Positions 35,598-44,505 of a stretch of DNA of 64,000 nucleotides are shown here, piece by piece. The DNA is from a bacterium (GTDB lineage: Bacteria; Myxococcota_A; UBA9160; UBA4427). The translations under genes and the position numbers were made by a program. The notes below the pieces were generated by a model. The model ran no database searches and had not been told where the DNA came from. It was given only the letters and a program-made list of their open reading frames with translations. Position 1 is the stretch's first letter; every line of letters starts with the position of its first letter. Where the stretch lies: the NCBI GenBank assembly GCA_024742285.1, contig JANSYR010000001.1, forward strand, positions 682,001 to 746,000. Reading direction: 5' to 3'.

Positions 35598-36701
35598 TCA
35601 GCGGGGGGGCTCGGCACTCACCTCGGAGAAGACCAGGTCGAAGCCCTTCTTCTCGAGCCGATGCCTCGGAGTGTAGGCGAGAACGGGCTCCCAACCGGTC
35701 CCGGCGAGCGCCTGGTCCACCCGCGCCCGATCCGCCACCGGGAGCGCCCGATAGGGGTCGAGGATCCGCTGGAGCATCCAGAGGGAGTAGACCTGCGCAC
35801 CCCGGGTCAGGGTCGACCCCCGGAGCGGCCATTCGGCGATCCCGACGACCCGCGGCGGCGTCTCGCCCACGAGCGCGTGCTCGTCCGCCCAGGCCTCGAC
35901 GACCTCGGCCAGTGCGACGAGGAGCGACGCTCCGTCGCCGCCCATCGTGGTCAGGACGTCGACGAGAGTATCGGGCAGGGCGTCGTCCGCGAACCAGTCG
36001 CCCTGATCGTCCGCCCCCGGCATGTTGCAGTACTCGATCCAGCGAACGACGGGCAGCGCCGTCTCGAGGAGCAGCCGGCGCGACAGCAGATCCGTGTAGT
36101 AGTGGGCATAGATCGGCCCCATCAGGGCACAGTCGGCGAGGCTCATCCGATCGCCGAGCACGAAGTCGTTCTCGTCGAAATGAGCCGAGAGCGTCGCGAG
36201 CATCGCCGTCACGTGCTCGTCGATCGCCGGCGCCGCCTCCGGCGTCGCCCCGACCGCGAAGCGCCCCTTCACCATCTGGTCCCCGGCGCGGTTGCCCTGC
36301 TCCATCGAGCCGGTCATCGCCCCGAAGCGCCGACGCGTGAGCGCCTCGCCCTCTTCCGTCCCCCAGCGGGTGTGCATCGCCGACGTGAGCATCACCTCGT
36401 CCGCGAAGACCTCGATCAAGGCGCAGACGATCCGGTGGAGCGGCGTCTTCGGGTAGAGCGGCGGATCCGGGTGGCGCGCCTCGAGGGCGTCGAGGATGTC
36501 GCTCGTGTCCTGCCAGACCTCGCCCTCCGGCGTGGACACCGCCGGGATGAACGCGTACCCGGTCTGCTCCAGGATCCAACGCACGTCGGCGCGCTTCTCC
36601 TCCAGGAAGAGCTGCTTGTAGCGCATCGCCGCCCGCGCCTTCGCCGTGAAGTACGAGACGTCGAAGCCGTGCAGGACGTAGGGTCGATCGGTGGGATTCA
36701 T
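35598..36701 (-). CDS. long GST-like fold protein (paralogue B)
   Basis: A 367-residue protein with a GST-like N-terminal half ('HGFDVSYFTAKARAAMRY', then 'FIPAVSTPEGEVWQDTSDIL') and helical C-terminal half ('VLGDRMSLADCALMG'). It shares the central pattern of paralogues A and C in weakened form ('VFADEVMLTSAMHTRW'). It is the first gene of the left-going operon behind the TetR operator. It is followed after 31 nt by the acyl-CoA synthetase. A role in detoxifying or isomerising a CoA-linked or lipophilic substrate is inference from its neighbours. Confidence 0.82.
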   Translation of the reverse strand: MNPTDRPYVLHGFDVSYFTAKARAAMRYKQLFLEEKRADVRWILEQTGYAFIPAVSTPEGEVWQDTSDILDALEARHPDPPLYPKTPLHRIVCALIEVFADEVMLTSAMHTRWGTEEGEALTRRRFGAMTGSMEQGNRAGDQMVKGRFAVGATPEAAPAIDEHVTAMLATLSAHFDENDFVLGDRMSLADCALMGPIYAHYYTDLLSRRLLLETALPVVRWIEYCNMPGADDQGDWFADDALPDTLVDVLTTMGGDGASLLVALAEVVEAWADEHALVGETPPRVVGIAEWPLRGSTLTRGAQVYSLWMLQRILDPYRALPVADRARVDQALAGTGWEPVLAYTPRHRLEKKGFDLVFSEVSAEPPR

Positions 36702-36738
36702 GGGCCTGCCCTTCGGGACCTCGAGCCGTCCCGCTGGA

Positions 36739-36744
36739 TATAAT
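36739..36744 (+). promoter_or_regulatory. -10 box of the TetR gene
   Basis: TATAAT (36739-36744) lies 26 nt before the TetR ATG, at the right distance for a short leader. No clear TTGACA is seen at the expected -35 position (about 36716-36721). It overlaps the left arm of the inverted repeat, so repressor binding would block it. Confidence 0.55.
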
Positions 36745-36763
36745 GGCATCGAGTATGCCATAA
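36741..36763. promoter_or_regulatory. TetR-type operator in divergent promoter region
   Basis: TAATGGCAT (36741-36749), a 5-nt spacer CGAGT and ATGCCATAA (36755-36763) form an inverted repeat with 8 of 9 paired positions. It sits between the divergent GST-like operon (start 36701) and the TetR gene (start 36771) and overlaps its TATAAT. This is the usual place and size for a TetR operator controlling both directions. Binding is inferred. Confidence 0.7.
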
Positions 36764-36770
36764 TCTGAGC

Positions 36771-37370
36771 ATGGCGACCGCAGCCGACAACCCGACCGAC
36801 GGACGCGTCCAGCGCTCCGAACGAAGCCGCGAGGCGATCGTTCGCGCGCTCCTCGACCTGGTCGGGGCGGGTACGCTCCGACCGACCGCCCAGCAGGTCG
36901 CGGCCCGGGCCGACGTCGGCGTGCGCACGGTCTTCCGGCACTTCTCGGACATGGACACGCTCTTCGCGGCCATGAACGAGCGCCTGACCGACGAGGTGCG
37001 CCCCTTCTTCGTCCGCGAGGCGCAGACCGGTTCGCTGGACGACCGCGCGGCCGGGCTGCTCGCGGCCCGCTTCCGGATCCTCGAGCGCGCCGAGCCCTAC
37101 ATGCGCTCCGCCGCACTCCAGCGTGCCGACTCGTCGTTCCTGCAGGCCCAACACGATCGCACCGTGCGCGACCTGCGGACGGACCTCCGGCGCTGGCTGC
37201 CGGAGCTCGACGACACGCCGCCGGCGATCGCCGACGGTCTCGAGCTCGCGCTCTCCTTCGAGGCGTGGGATCGCCTGCGAACGGAGCAGCGCCTCGGCGT
37301 GCGCCGCGCCCGCGAATCCGTGGCGCGGATCGTCGCGACCCTCGTCGCCGCGATGCCCTCTCGAGACTGA
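36771..37370 (+). CDS. TetR/AcrR family transcriptional regulator
   Basis: A 199-residue regulator. The N-terminal DNA-binding part 'AQQVAARADVGVRTVFRHFSDMDTLF' is a clear TetR helix-turn-helix with the RTVFRHF recognition helix. The remaining helices form the ligand and dimer domain. It is divergent from the GST-like/acyl-CoA synthetase operon across a palindrome, and 40 nt upstream of a long GST-like gene on its own strand. It is therefore the best candidate regulator of the whole 30.0-38.4 kb locus. Confidence 0.93.
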   Translation: MATAADNPTDGRVQRSERSREAIVRALLDLVGAGTLRPTAQQVAARADVGVRTVFRHFSDMDTLFAAMNERLTDEVRPFFVREAQTGSLDDRAAGLLAARFRILERAEPYMRSAALQRADSSFLQAQHDRTVRDLRTDLRRWLPELDDTPPAIADGLELALSFEAWDRLRTEQRLGVRRARESVARIVATLVAAMPSRD

Positions 37371-37410
37371 CGCGCACACCCGGCGCGCGAGACCCACGAA
37401 TGGAGACGCC

Positions 37411-38439
37411 ATGACCACTCCCTCCCCGCTTCCGATCCTGGGCGCCGTCGGCTCGCCCTACACGCGCAAGCTCCGCGCCGTCTGCCGCTATCGCCGGCTG
37501 CCCCACGTCTTCATCCAGAACGGCAACCGCGAGTCCCGCGGCCTCCCGAAGCCGAAGGTCGAGCTGATGCCGCAGCTGATCCTCGAAGAGGACGGCGAGC
37601 GCAAGGCGATCACGGACACCACGCCGATCATCCGGCGCCTCGAGGAGAGCCACCCGAACGAGCGCTCGGTGATCCCCGAAGATCCCGCGATCGCGTTCCT
37701 CGACGCGCTGGTCGAGGACTACGGCGACGAGTGGATCACGAAGGCGATGTTCCACTACCGCTGGGCATATGCGGCGGACATCGAGAAGGCGGGCTCGATC
37801 CTGCCGCGCTGGTCGATGTCGCAGCAGTCCGACGAGAAGCTCGAGGGGTTGAGCCAGATGTTCTCGAAGCGCCAGATCGACCGGCTCTGGGTCGTCGGTT
37901 CGAACGAGAAGACCGGACCGCTCATCGAAGCGAGCTACGAGCGCTTCCTGGCTCTCATGGAGAACCACCTGCGCGAGCACCGCTTCGTCCTCGGCGACCG
38001 GCCGGGCAGCGGCGACTTCGGGCTCTACGGACAGCTGACCCAGCTCGCCCTCTTCGACCCGACGCCGATGGCGACGACCCTGCGGATCTCGCCCCGGACC
38101 TACGCCTGGACCGAGCTCGTCGAGGATCTCTCGGGGCTCGAGCCGGAAGCCGACGACTGGTTCGCGCGCGACGCGATCCCGGACACGCTCCGCGCGCTCC
38201 TCGCGGAGATCGGCCGCGTCTACCCGCCGTTCCTGCTGGCGAACGCCCGTGCCCTCACGAGCGGCGCCGAGAAGGTCGAGTGCGAGATCGACGGCGAGAC
38301 GTGGACCCAGAAGCCCTTTCCCTACCAGGGGAAGTGCCTCGAGTGGCTCCGGCGCGACTACCAGGCCCTCGCCGACGCCGACCGGGCGTGGATCGACCAG
38401 ACGATCGCGGGCAGCGGCCTCGAAAGGCTGTTTCAGTAG
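37411..38439 (+). CDS. long GST-like fold protein (paralogue C)
   Basis: A 342-residue GST-like protein. The N-terminal 'GAVGSPYTRKLRAVCRY' holds the usual S-P-Y entry. The centre 'YGDEWITKAMFHYRW' and 'VVGSNEKTGPLIEASY' closely match paralogue A, and both are 342 residues long. The C-terminal half has 'VLGDRPGSGDFGLYGQL'. It is 40 nt downstream of the TetR gene on the same strand and probably shares its transcript. It converges with the DUF3604 gene. Function unknown, glutathione use unproven. Confidence 0.87.
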   Translation: MTTPSPLPILGAVGSPYTRKLRAVCRYRRLPHVFIQNGNRESRGLPKPKVELMPQLILEEDGERKAITDTTPIIRRLEESHPNERSVIPEDPAIAFLDALVEDYGDEWITKAMFHYRWAYAADIEKAGSILPRWSMSQQSDEKLEGLSQMFSKRQIDRLWVVGSNEKTGPLIEASYERFLALMENHLREHRFVLGDRPGSGDFGLYGQLTQLALFDPTPMATTLRISPRTYAWTELVEDLSGLEPEADDWFARDAIPDTLRALLAEIGRVYPPFLLANARALTSGAEKVECEIDGETWTQKPFPYQGKCLEWLRRDYQALADADRAWIDQTIAGSGLERLFQ

Positions 38440-38448
38440 CCGCGCGGC

Positions 38449-40704
38449 CTAGCGGGCGGCGACGGCAGTCCGCGGGCGGTTCACGAAGATCGGCGACGAC
38501 CAGGCGCGCTCTTCGGTCTGGGCGAGGCACTCGTCGTCGTCGGGGCGACCGAAGCAGGGATCGACCTGGACGCAGCGACCGTTCTCGTCCCGCCTGCAGC
38601 CGAGGGGATCCGCGGCGACGGCGTCGCTCGGGGCCTCGATCGCTCGGGCGTAGTAGAGGACGTCGCGACCCGAGCTCGCGTATTCCTCGTCGACGAAGAC
38701 GCCGGTGCAGCCCTGGGGATCCTCGTCGCAGGGGATCACCTTCCACGGATCCTCGACGAGCCCGACGATGTCCTCGTCGGCGGTGCGCTGGGGCCGGATG
38801 CGAACGATTTCGATCCGCGTGATCGGGCGGCGCACGGTCAGCGGGTTGTAGCACTCGCCCTGACAGAGCCGGTCGATCCGCTCCTGACCGAGCGACGTGA
38901 TCGCGTTGTTGCCGCAGCCGGGACGCTGCTCGAAGGAGCCCACTGCGCGGACCTGGAAGATCGGGTTGCCGTCCATCTCCACCTGGCTGCCCATCGGGCT
39001 CGGCCCACGACCGGGGCCGTTCAAGAGGTCGAACCAGAGGAGGATGCGCGGACCGCTCGTTCCGTAGACCTCCTTGCGGTGCATGCCGTCCCAGATCGAA
39101 TCGCGGTCGCGTCCCGCCGTGTGGACCGCCGCGAGGCCACCGTTCAGGAAGAAGGAGGCGCCCCGCTCGACCTCGAAGGCGGAGAGCGGACCGGCACTTC
39201 CCGGATCGAACTCGAAGGGAACGGCCTCGCTCCCGTACTCCGGCGCGCCGAGGTTCATCCCGATCACCGTATTCGTGAAGTTGCCGAAGCGGTTCTCGGT
39301 GAACTCGAGGCGGGAGACTTCCTTGTAGCCCGTCCCCGGACGCGCCGAGTGGTTGTCGCTCGCGGCGATGAAGCCGAAGTCGAAACGGAAGGGCCCGCCC
39401 GATCCGTCCTCGCGACCGAGCGCCATGATGTACTGGACGGAGCTCTTCGGTCGGTAGTTGAAGGAAGGCTGGAAGCAGTCGCGGCACTGCCCTGCATCCT
39501 GCCACTCGGCGACGGTGGAGGCCGGCACGACGTTCGTGCCGCCGTTGTTGGGTGCATCGACGAAGAGCTGCCGCGCCGTCGCGGCCCGCTCGTCGCACTC
39601 GTCCCCGGCGATCCCCTCTTCGAGGCAGCGCTCCGCGATGATCTCGCCGGCGCGCCAGCAGCTCGGCAGGTAGCCATTCGCCGGCTCAGGGCAGAACGCG
39701 TTGCCCTCGTCGTCGAAGGCGATCTCTTCGAAGGGCCGGAACTCTTCGGAGTTGCCGTGGCCCGAGAAGACCTCGATCAGGCGCTGGTAGCGCGGGTCGT
39801 GGTCCTGCTGCGTGAGCTGCTTGTCCCAGGACGAACCCAGGGGCGTGTAGAAGCCCCAGGTCGTACCGTGCGGGATCACCATCGAATCGAAGCCCCAGTC
39901 GTCGAGCTTCCCGAAGAGCTCGCCGGGGGTGGCCGCCGACTCACGACAGTCGTCGGGCAGCTCCCGAACGGGGACGCCGCGCTCGCAGTCGGTCACCTCC
40001 ATGAGCTCGCTCTGGTAGGCGGCGAACTCGAGGCCGCCACCTTCGATGTTCGCGAGCCCGAGAAGGCCCATCGTCGCGGCCGAGGGAAGCTCGGAGTTGA
40101 TGCTCTCGATCCCGAGCGGAAGACCCGCGGCGATCGGGCGCGTCGGGATCTCGTGGTCGTCGAGTCCGCGGACGATCACGTTCTTGTGGCCCCAGTGGGT
40201 CTCGGGGGTCGCGCCGACCTGCGTCCACTCCCATCCGAGGTACGCCACGAGGTCGGGATTCGCCGGGTCGTGGGCCATGTCGTTGCACTGCCGGATCGCG
40301 TCGATCGTCTCGACCCAGCGCCGCGGCGTGAGGGTCACGGCGTGGTCGTTGATCGAGAAGAAGTCGAGGTTCGCGCAGTGGCGCGCGTAGTCGCAGGCAT
40401 CGGAGACCGGATGGGCCCCGTCGCCCCCGGACATCGGAAGGCTCAGCGTGAACGCGTCGAAGGAGAAGGTCGAGTGGACGTGGAGGTCGCCGAACACGAT
40501 CTGCTTCGGGCGCGCGACGCCGACGTCCTGCGCGGCCTCCTCGGTCGCGTTCTTCTTGAAGTCGAGGATCGCCTGCGAGACCGGCGGGGCCTCCGGCTCT
40601 CCGCCGACCGGGAGATCCGCGAAGAAGCCGCTTCCGGCCATCCAGGCGACGAGCCAGACGAGCGCGATGAGGGCGACGAGTACGAGGGCGAGCTTGCGAA
40701 GCAT
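38449..40704 (-). CDS. DUF3604 domain protein, membrane anchored
   Basis: A 751-residue protein with an N-terminal membrane helix (about 5-28), probably leaving the rest outside the cytoplasm. The PHP-like metal-site signature 'FGDLHVHSTFSFDAF' and a later 'SINDHA' fit DUF3604, a family of uncharacterised putative metallohydrolases. Many cysteines in the C-terminal half suggest disulfides. GGAGG lies just upstream of the ATG at 40704. It is divergent from the MscS channel gene. A second DUF3604 protein lies at 59328. Function unknown. Confidence 0.88.
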   Translation of the reverse strand: MLRKLALVLVALIALVWLVAWMAGSGFFADLPVGGEPEAPPVSQAILDFKKNATEEAAQDVGVARPKQIVFGDLHVHSTFSFDAFTLSLPMSGGDGAHPVSDACDYARHCANLDFFSINDHAVTLTPRRWVETIDAIRQCNDMAHDPANPDLVAYLGWEWTQVGATPETHWGHKNVIVRGLDDHEIPTRPIAAGLPLGIESINSELPSAATMGLLGLANIEGGGLEFAAYQSELMEVTDCERGVPVRELPDDCRESAATPGELFGKLDDWGFDSMVIPHGTTWGFYTPLGSSWDKQLTQQDHDPRYQRLIEVFSGHGNSEEFRPFEEIAFDDEGNAFCPEPANGYLPSCWRAGEIIAERCLEEGIAGDECDERAATARQLFVDAPNNGGTNVVPASTVAEWQDAGQCRDCFQPSFNYRPKSSVQYIMALGREDGSGGPFRFDFGFIAASDNHSARPGTGYKEVSRLEFTENRFGNFTNTVIGMNLGAPEYGSEAVPFEFDPGSAGPLSAFEVERGASFFLNGGLAAVHTAGRDRDSIWDGMHRKEVYGTSGPRILLWFDLLNGPGRGPSPMGSQVEMDGNPIFQVRAVGSFEQRPGCGNNAITSLGQERIDRLCQGECYNPLTVRRPITRIEIVRIRPQRTADEDIVGLVEDPWKVIPCDEDPQGCTGVFVDEEYASSGRDVLYYARAIEAPSDAVAADPLGCRRDENGRCVQVDPCFGRPDDDECLAQTEERAWSSPIFVNRPRTAVAAR

Positions 40705-40831
40705 GGGGCCTCCGGGCGCGGTCCGCGGTGGCAGTCGGGTGGACCGGGCCGCGCAGTCTAGCGAGCCGAGGGCTCCGAGGCGCACCCGCAGCCGTGTGGT
40801 GCGGATTCGGGTGGGGTGCTAACCGACGAGA

Positions 40832-42568
40832 ATGCGCTGCCGATCGCGCCTCGGGCGCGCGCTCCTCGTCGTTCTGCTGGTCTTCGGGTCCAGCGCCGCC
40901 TCCCATGCCCAACCGCTGGAAGCGCCGACCACGACCGTGGCGGAATCCACCGACTCCGCACCGCCGGACGAGCGCGGGGCGACCGCAAGCGCCCGTCCTG
41001 GCGCCCGCGAGCGCGGCCTCGCGCGGGTGCTCGAGTCCCGTGCCCAGATCGAAGCGGATCTGCGCGCGCTCCAGGCGAGCCTCGGCGCGGACTCCGCCCG
41101 CGGCCGCGAAGAGGAGATCGAGGCCGAGATCCGCGCCCTCTCCGACGAGCTCTCCTCGCTGAACCGCAACTTCTCCGAGCTCGCCGCGGGCGTCGATCCG
41201 TCGTCGATCGACGCGGAGCAGGCTCCCGCGGAGCTGAATCTCGGCGAGGAGGTCCGCGAGCTCCTCGGCCCCCTCGTGAACGAGCTCAAACGCGCGACGA
41301 GCCGACCGCGAGAGATCGATCGACTCCGGACCGAGATCTCCGAGCTCCGCGAGCAGCTCGCGAAGATCGACGGCGCGATCGAACGCCTCGACCGGATCCG
41401 CCGCCAGCTCGTCGACACCGCCCTCGTCGACGCGATCCAGCAGGAGCGCCGCGAGTGGACCCGCCGCCACAATGCCGCCTCCGCCGCGCTCCAGGTCGCC
41501 CAGCAGAAGCTCGACCAACGCCTCGGCGAGAGCCAGTCGATCGCCCAGGCGATCGAGAACCTCTTCCAGATCTTCTTCAAGAGTCGCGGGCGCAATCTAC
41601 TTCTCGCGCTCGTGGCGATGATCGGCTTCCTCTACGGCATCCGACGCCTCCGCAGCTTCCTCTCGGCGCGGCCGGTCGTCTCGCGCCGCGCCGAAAGCTT
41701 CGAGGGTCGCGTCTTCGGCCTGATCTATTCCGCCTTCACGGTCCTGGGCGCGGTCCTCGTCTTCCTCGTCTCCCTCTACTTCTTCGGCGACTGGGTCCTG
41801 CTGATCCTCGTGTTGCTCCTGATCCTGGGGCTCATCTGGACGTCGAAGCAGGCGATCCCCCGCTTCTGGTCCCAGACCGTGCTGATCCTCGACATGGGCG
41901 CGGTGCGCGAAGGCGAGCGGTTGATCTGGAACGGTCTGCCCTGGATCGTCGATTCGATCTCCTTCTACTCCCAGCTCCGGAACCCGGCCCTGGTCGGCGG
42001 GGCGATCCGTCTCCCGATCGACGACCTCGGCGAGCTCCGCTCCCGGAGCTGGAACGAGGACGAGCCCTGGTTCCCGACGAAGACCGGCGACGTCGTGCTC
42101 CTCGACGACGGTCGCCCCGCCGAGGTCGAGTTCCAGTCGATCGAAGGCGTCCGCCTGCGCGCGCCGGGCGAGAACCGCGTGGTGATCCCGGCCGCGGAGT
42201 TCGCCGGCGGAACCGTCGAGAATCTCTCCCGCGGCTACCGCTGCGACATCGCCTTCGGCCTCGACTACGGCGACCAGGCCAACATCACGACGACCATGCG
42301 CGAAACGATGGAGCGCGGCGTCGAGGCCCGCTGGCGCGAGTCGAAGTGGGCGGACTCCCTGATCTCCTGCGTCGTCGAGTTCGCGAGCGCCGGCGCCTCG
42401 AGCCTCGACTACTTCGTCCGAGTCGATCTCGACGGCTCCAAGGCCATCGACCTCCAGGCCCAGAAACGCGCGCTGGCCACCTACTGCGTCGACATCTGCA
42501 ACGAAGAGGGCTGGGTCATTCCGTTCACGCAGCTGACCCTGCACGTGGCGCCGACCGAGGGCGCCTAG
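40832..42568 (+). CDS. MscS family mechanosensitive ion channel
   Basis: A 578-residue channel-type protein. A signal peptide (1-27) is followed by a long coiled-coil region (about 60-240), then membrane helices near 252-270 and in 290-335, where 'LYFFGDWVLLILVLLLILGL' lies. The C-terminal MscS beta and alpha-beta domain includes 'ENRVVIPAAEFAGGTVENLSRG'. The large periplasmic N-terminal part resembles that of MscK/YbdG-type relatives. It releases solutes on hypo-osmotic shock. The conserved pore helix is less obvious than in MscS itself. Confidence 0.85.
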   Translation: MRCRSRLGRALLVVLLVFGSSAASHAQPLEAPTTTVAESTDSAPPDERGATASARPGARERGLARVLESRAQIEADLRALQASLGADSARGREEEIEAEIRALSDELSSLNRNFSELAAGVDPSSIDAEQAPAELNLGEEVRELLGPLVNELKRATSRPREIDRLRTEISELREQLAKIDGAIERLDRIRRQLVDTALVDAIQQERREWTRRHNAASAALQVAQQKLDQRLGESQSIAQAIENLFQIFFKSRGRNLLLALVAMIGFLYGIRRLRSFLSARPVVSRRAESFEGRVFGLIYSAFTVLGAVLVFLVSLYFFGDWVLLILVLLLILGLIWTSKQAIPRFWSQTVLILDMGAVREGERLIWNGLPWIVDSISFYSQLRNPALVGGAIRLPIDDLGELRSRSWNEDEPWFPTKTGDVVLLDDGRPAEVEFQSIEGVRLRAPGENRVVIPAAEFAGGTVENLSRGYRCDIAFGLDYGDQANITTTMRETMERGVEARWRESKWADSLISCVVEFASAGASSLDYFVRVDLDGSKAIDLQAQKRALATYCVDICNEEGWVIPFTQLTLHVAPTEGA

Positions 42569-42583
42569 CACTCTGCGCGCCGC

Positions 42584-43156
42584 TCAGTCTCCTCCCGCGA
42601 TCTCCGACAGGCGACCGTAGGCGAGATTCATCAAGAGCAGCGTGAAGGGTGTCGTCAGGAGCGTGCCGAAGACGACGGCGCCCCCGAGACCGCTGAGCAC
42701 GAGTACGATCACCAGGAAGACGGCGGCGAGTGCCGGGGACTCGCGGATCAGCCCGAAACTCCGTTTCATCCCGCCGATCGCGTCCTCGTCGTCGATCGCG
42801 ATCGCATGGAACGTGAATGCCATCAGCAGGCCGAAGACCAGCCCCGGCACGAAGAGAAGGAACGAGCCGATCAGGACACCGACGCCGATCAGCAGAAAGG
42901 CGATCAGGCTCGCGCCGAACTTCGAGAAGCCGCCGAACACGTCGGCCACGGAGGTGGGCTCGCCTCGCCGCTTCTGCTCCACGAGCTGGACGAAGCCGAC
43001 CGTCAGGGGTCCGGCGAGAATCCCCAGGCTGACGACCGAACCCACGGCCAGCACCAGCCCGGTCACGATCCAGAGTACGAAATCGCTCGTGAACAGATTC
43101 CACGCCTCGGAAAGCGCCCCCTGAACGACGTCCTCGGTCCTCTCGCTCCCGGCCAT
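42584..43156 (-). CDS. integral membrane protein of unknown function
   Basis: A 190-residue protein with five to six hydrophobic segments. The N-terminal 'EAWNLFTSDFVLWIVTGLV' and the central 'SFLLFVPGLVFGLLMAFTFHAIAI' resemble proteins of a YIP1/DUF975-like membrane fold. A strong ribosome site (GGAGGAGG) lies in front of ATG 43156. It converges with the MscS gene, 15 nt apart. I assign no function. Confidence 0.8.
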   Translation of the reverse strand: MAGSERTEDVVQGALSEAWNLFTSDFVLWIVTGLVLAVGSVVSLGILAGPLTVGFVQLVEQKRRGEPTSVADVFGGFSKFGASLIAFLLIGVGVLIGSFLLFVPGLVFGLLMAFTFHAIAIDDEDAIGGMKRSFGLIRESPALAAVFLVIVLVLSGLGGAVVFGTLLTTPFTLLLMNLAYGRLSEIAGGD

Positions 43157-43225
43157 GGCCACCTCCTCCGATCGGTTTCCGACACCAAGAGTAGACGATC
43201 GAGCCCACCCGCCACCCGAACGAAC

Positions 43226-43260
43226 GAAGGCCCACCCCGACGACGTCGGAGCGGGCCTTC
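43226..43260 (-). terminator. candidate terminator hairpin, distal
   Basis: GAAGGCCC (43226-43233) pairs with GGGCCTTC (43253-43260), with an inner CCGAC/GTCGG stem. It lies downstream of the acyl-CoA dehydrogenase operon. A classic T-tract is missing on both strands, so its efficiency is uncertain. Confidence 0.55.
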
Positions 43261-43300
43261 TCATTCGGTTCCGAATCCGTCCGGCGCGCCGCGAGCGCAA

Positions 43301-43323
43301 GACGCAGCCAGAAAGGCTGCGTC
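43301..43323 (-). terminator. candidate terminator hairpin, proximal
   Basis: GACGCAGCC (43301-43309) and GGCTGCGTC (43315-43323) form a perfect 9-bp stem with a 5-nt loop. It lies 26 nt after the stop of the second acyl-CoA dehydrogenase. Only TT follows on the minus strand, so it may act with the second hairpin beyond it. Confidence 0.55.
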
Positions 43324-43349
43324 GAGAGGCACGCAGCGCCGACAGGCAC

Positions 43350-44501
43350 TCAGTCGACCGCGTCGAACCCCTTCAGGCTCTGGAAACGATCGACGTGCCA
43401 GTCGCCGTCGCCGAAGAGGCCCTGGAGGCAGCGGAGGCGCTTGAAGAAGAGACCTTCGTCCTGCTCGTCGGTGACGCCGATGCCGCCGAATAGCTGGATC
43501 GCGTTCTCCTGGATGAACCAGCCGCTGTCGGTCAGCTGGAGCTTCGCCGCGGAGATCTCCGCCTTCCGCGTCTCCTCGTCCTCGATGTCGACCTGGACCG
43601 ACGAGAGGATGAGCGCGGAGCGCAGCAGCTCGAGCTCGGCGTACATGTCGACGACCTTGTGCTGGAGCGCCTGGAAGGAGCCGATCGGCACGCCGAACTG
43701 CTCGCGTTCCTTCAGGTACGCGACGGTCCGCTCGAAGAGCTCTTGCGCGCAGCCGAAGCCTTCGGCGCAGGCCGCGGCCGCGCCGCGATCGACGGCGAGC
43801 TCGATCGTGGCTCGGGCTTCTCCTTCACGGCCGAGGAGCCGGTCCGCGGCGACGGCGACGTCGGTGAAGCGCAGGATCGCGCTCCGCTGGCCGTCCATCT
43901 GGTTGACCCGCACGCGCTCGAGGCCTGCGGCGTCCCCGTCGACCACGAAGAGCGAGAGCCCCTCGTCGTCGAACTGGCCGCCGGCGGTCCGGGCGACGAC
44001 GATGATCTGGTCGGCGGCGTGGCCGTTCAGGACCCACACCTTCTCGCCGTTCAACTTGTAGCCGTCGCCGTCTTTCGTTGCGGTGGTCTTGCAGTCGGCC
44101 AGGGCGTAGCGACTCTGGGCTTCGGCGTAGGCGAAGGCCAGGCTCGTCGATCCCTCGATCATCGGGTCGAGGAACGCCTCGCGCTGGGCCTCCGTCCCGA
44201 GATCCGAGAGGATCCCGCCGGCGAGCACCGCCGAGGCGATGATCGGCTCCGCCACGAGGCCGCGGCCGAGCTGCTCGAGGATGAGCGCCATGTCGAGGAA
44301 GGTGCCGCCGAAGCCGCCCTGCTCTTCCGGGACCGCGATCGCGAGCCAGCCCTGCTCGGCCATCTTTGCCCACATCGCGGGTTCCCAGCCCTGCTCGGTC
44401 TCCCTCAGCTTGCGGAACCGGTCGACCGGCGACTCGTTCGCGACGAACTTCGCGGCCTGGTCGACGATCATCTGCTGCTCTTCGGTCAGATCGAAATTCA
44501 T
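43350..44501 (-). CDS. acyl-CoA dehydrogenase, beta-type partner subunit
   Basis: A 383-residue acyl-CoA dehydrogenase-fold protein. 'MNFDLTEEQQMIVDQAAKFV' and 'EEQGGFGGTFLDMALILEQLGRG' mark the N-terminal domain. The catalytic base position read as glutamate in the adjacent gene (E245) is D238 here (AVDRGA). The alternative glutamate site near the C-terminus is glycine (LFGGIG). It may therefore be a non-catalytic or weakened partner, as in the heteromeric dehydrogenases of actinobacterial steroid side-chain breakdown. It follows the other subunit after a 4-nt gap. Confidence 0.9.
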   Translation of the reverse strand: MNFDLTEEQQMIVDQAAKFVANESPVDRFRKLRETEQGWEPAMWAKMAEQGWLAIAVPEEQGGFGGTFLDMALILEQLGRGLVAEPIIASAVLAGGILSDLGTEAQREAFLDPMIEGSTSLAFAYAEAQSRYALADCKTTATKDGDGYKLNGEKVWVLNGHAADQIIVVARTAGGQFDDEGLSLFVVDGDAAGLERVRVNQMDGQRSAILRFTDVAVAADRLLGREGEARATIELAVDRGAAAACAEGFGCAQELFERTVAYLKEREQFGVPIGSFQALQHKVVDMYAELELLRSALILSSVQVDIEDEETRKAEISAAKLQLTDSGWFIQENAIQLFGGIGVTDEQDEGLFFKRLRCLQGLFGDGDWHVDRFQSLKGFDAVD

Positions 44502-44505
44502 GGGA

